A DNA stretch of 64,000 bases, from assembly GCA_015179125.1 (NCBI GenBank), contig WHVA01000451.1:29775-93774 (forward strand), written 5' to 3'. The DNA comes from Gautieria morchelliformis (Eukaryota; Basidiomycota; Agaricomycetes; Gomphales; Gomphaceae). Made by a program: the position numbers and the translations under genes. The notes under the pieces are model-generated. The model searched no databases. It saw only the letters and a list, made by a program, of their open reading frames with translations, and was not told the origin of the DNA. This document shows positions 63,020 to 64,000 of this stretch, in pieces. The stretch's first letter is position 1. The number at the start of each line of letters is the position of its first letter.

Positions 63020-64000
63020 GATGTGTGCCCCTGCTGCCTGTACATAACCGGTTTGCCTGTCTTGAAGTAGAGAATGAAAAGCCCCGACTCCCCTCACTTC
63101 ATACAGACCCACCGGATAAAGTCACACAAAAGCCAAATCCGACACCCCGTCTATCCCGCATCCGCCCTTGGGAGAGACGCCTTCCGAAGCGCTATGTTGT
63201 TGCTGCCACCCTGGCCCAAGTCACTAGTCATTAAGGTAGAGATCCAGACGACTGATACGGCGGAAGTCAAATCCGGACCCGCCCTTGTCGATTGCGGGGC
63301 CACTGGTCAGTTTATGGACCGGGACTATGTGGAACGGAACCGACTGACGACGCGGAAGTTGCAACGTGCAATCCCGGTGTTCAATGTAGATGGAAGCCCC
63401 AATGAGGCAGGGTCCATCACGGAGATAGTGGACACAATTCTCCGCTACGATGGACACTCGGAACGCACTTCCTTCGCTGTCACCAGCCTGGGGAAGCAAG
63501 ACATCATCCTCGGGTTTACCTGGCTTCAAGAGCACAACCTGGAGATCAATTGGCAGACTCGGAAGGTACTGATGAGTCGATGTCCAGCCAAGTGTCACAT
63601 GTGCGGTCGGAAGTGCGGAAGGAGCGCCAAGAGCAGCGGAAGACCGAACGGCTCATACAGACATGTCGTTCCGGCCCCCATCCACTGCTTGCAGAAGAAG
63701 ACTCGGAAGCGGAATTTGACCCGGATCCCCCTTCCAATTCCGATTCCGACGTCATCCGACTCGGCCTGGAAGACACTCTGACGGAAGGGGAGCGCTTGCT
63801 GTACGTAAACCTTCCGCCGGAGGCGGAACACATCCACGCCACCGGAAATATTTCGCAACGCCTTGCTGAAGCCTCTAAGAGGTATGATAGAGTGGAGGCG
63901 GAAATTCCGGAGTACCTGCGGGAGTTTGAGGACGTCTTCTCCAAGGAGTCGTTTGATGCCCTGCCTCCGCGGAAACTGTGGACCATGCCATCGAGTTGGA
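63020..64000 (+). pseudogene. pol: Gypsy protease and start of reverse transcriptase, element H (runs off right edge)
   Basis: The frame from about 63226 reads VIKVEIQTTDTAEVKSGPAL, VDCGATGQFMDRDYVERNRL (protease DxGAT with Cys instead of Ser, still possible), NVDGSPNEAGSITEIVDTIL, DIILGFTWLQEHNLEINWQT. Near 63640 it shifts. A later frame gives EIPEYLREFEDVFSKESFDA and LPPRK, the usual lead into reverse transcriptase, with a probable one-base loss at about 63975. The rest lies outside the window. Confidence 0.75.

Noticed and set aside
62036..63112. Minus-strand 358-codon frame
   Set aside because: Antisense of a clear gag gene with zinc knuckle; no domain of its own.

Overview
The window looks like nuclear DNA of a filamentous basidiomycete, most likely an Agaricomycete. 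Genes are cut by many introns of about 47-60 bases with GT..AG ends. The gene set (C2-NACHT-WD40 protein, calpain with ZZ fingers, membrane dipeptidase, several-finger C2H2 proteins) and the retrotransposon families (Copia, Gypsy/chromovirus, a LINE tail) fit that group. I saw no tRNA, rRNA or CRISPR array that I can defend. Species assignment is not possible from this alone.

Layout. 1-6.1 kb: the 5' end of a multi-pass membrane protein running off the left edge, a fragment of an adenylate-forming enzyme, a decayed Copia element and a small inverted-terminal-repeat element. 6.4-11.5 kb: a NOD-like receptor with a C2-like N-terminus, a NACHT ATPase and 14 nearly identical WD40 repeats. 12.4-16.2 kb: Gypsy and LINE remnants and a broken DnaJ gene. 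16.7-34 kb: the well-preserved genic core. It holds a calpain-ZZ protease (15 exons), a 6-phosphogluconate-dehydrogenase-like oxidoreductase, a disordered hypothetical protein, a zinc membrane dipeptidase (11 exons, one of 13 nt), two C2H2 zinc-finger genes, a small mitochondrial-type protein and a TcdA/Tcd1-like E1-type enzyme. For five of these (calpain, oxidoreductase, dipeptidase, 231-codon zinc-finger gene, TcdA-like gene) I checked every intron phase and the spliced frame stays open. 34-39 kb has no gene I can name. 39-43 kb is a graveyard of sugar-kinase genes (exon 1 of a xylulokinase, a PfkB/ketohexokinase-like pseudogene split by a solo LTR).

43-64 kb is almost entirely nested LTR retrotransposons: palindromic LTR pieces, a Gypsy gag, an LTR without target duplication, a mutated Gypsy pol on the minus strand with CGA-to-TGA stops, a gag element interrupted by a second element whose own LTR carries a third (solo LTR with a perfect 5-bp target duplication), a chromovirus tail, and a further gag-protease running off the right edge.

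The most interesting object is the chromovirus at 58.1-61.2 kb. Between its integrase-chromodomain and its 3' LTR lies an intact 401-codon gene on the opposite strand, with a long charged coiled coil and a Cys pattern that matches a fungal Zn(II)2Cys6 cluster exactly. The same element family is crowded with the pentamer CGGAA/TTCCG (about 43 in 2.0 kb, against 2 in the dipeptidase gene of equal length). Zn2Cys6 proteins classically read CGG triplets, so the gene may encode a protein that recognises its own element. This is a hypothesis, set out in the findings.
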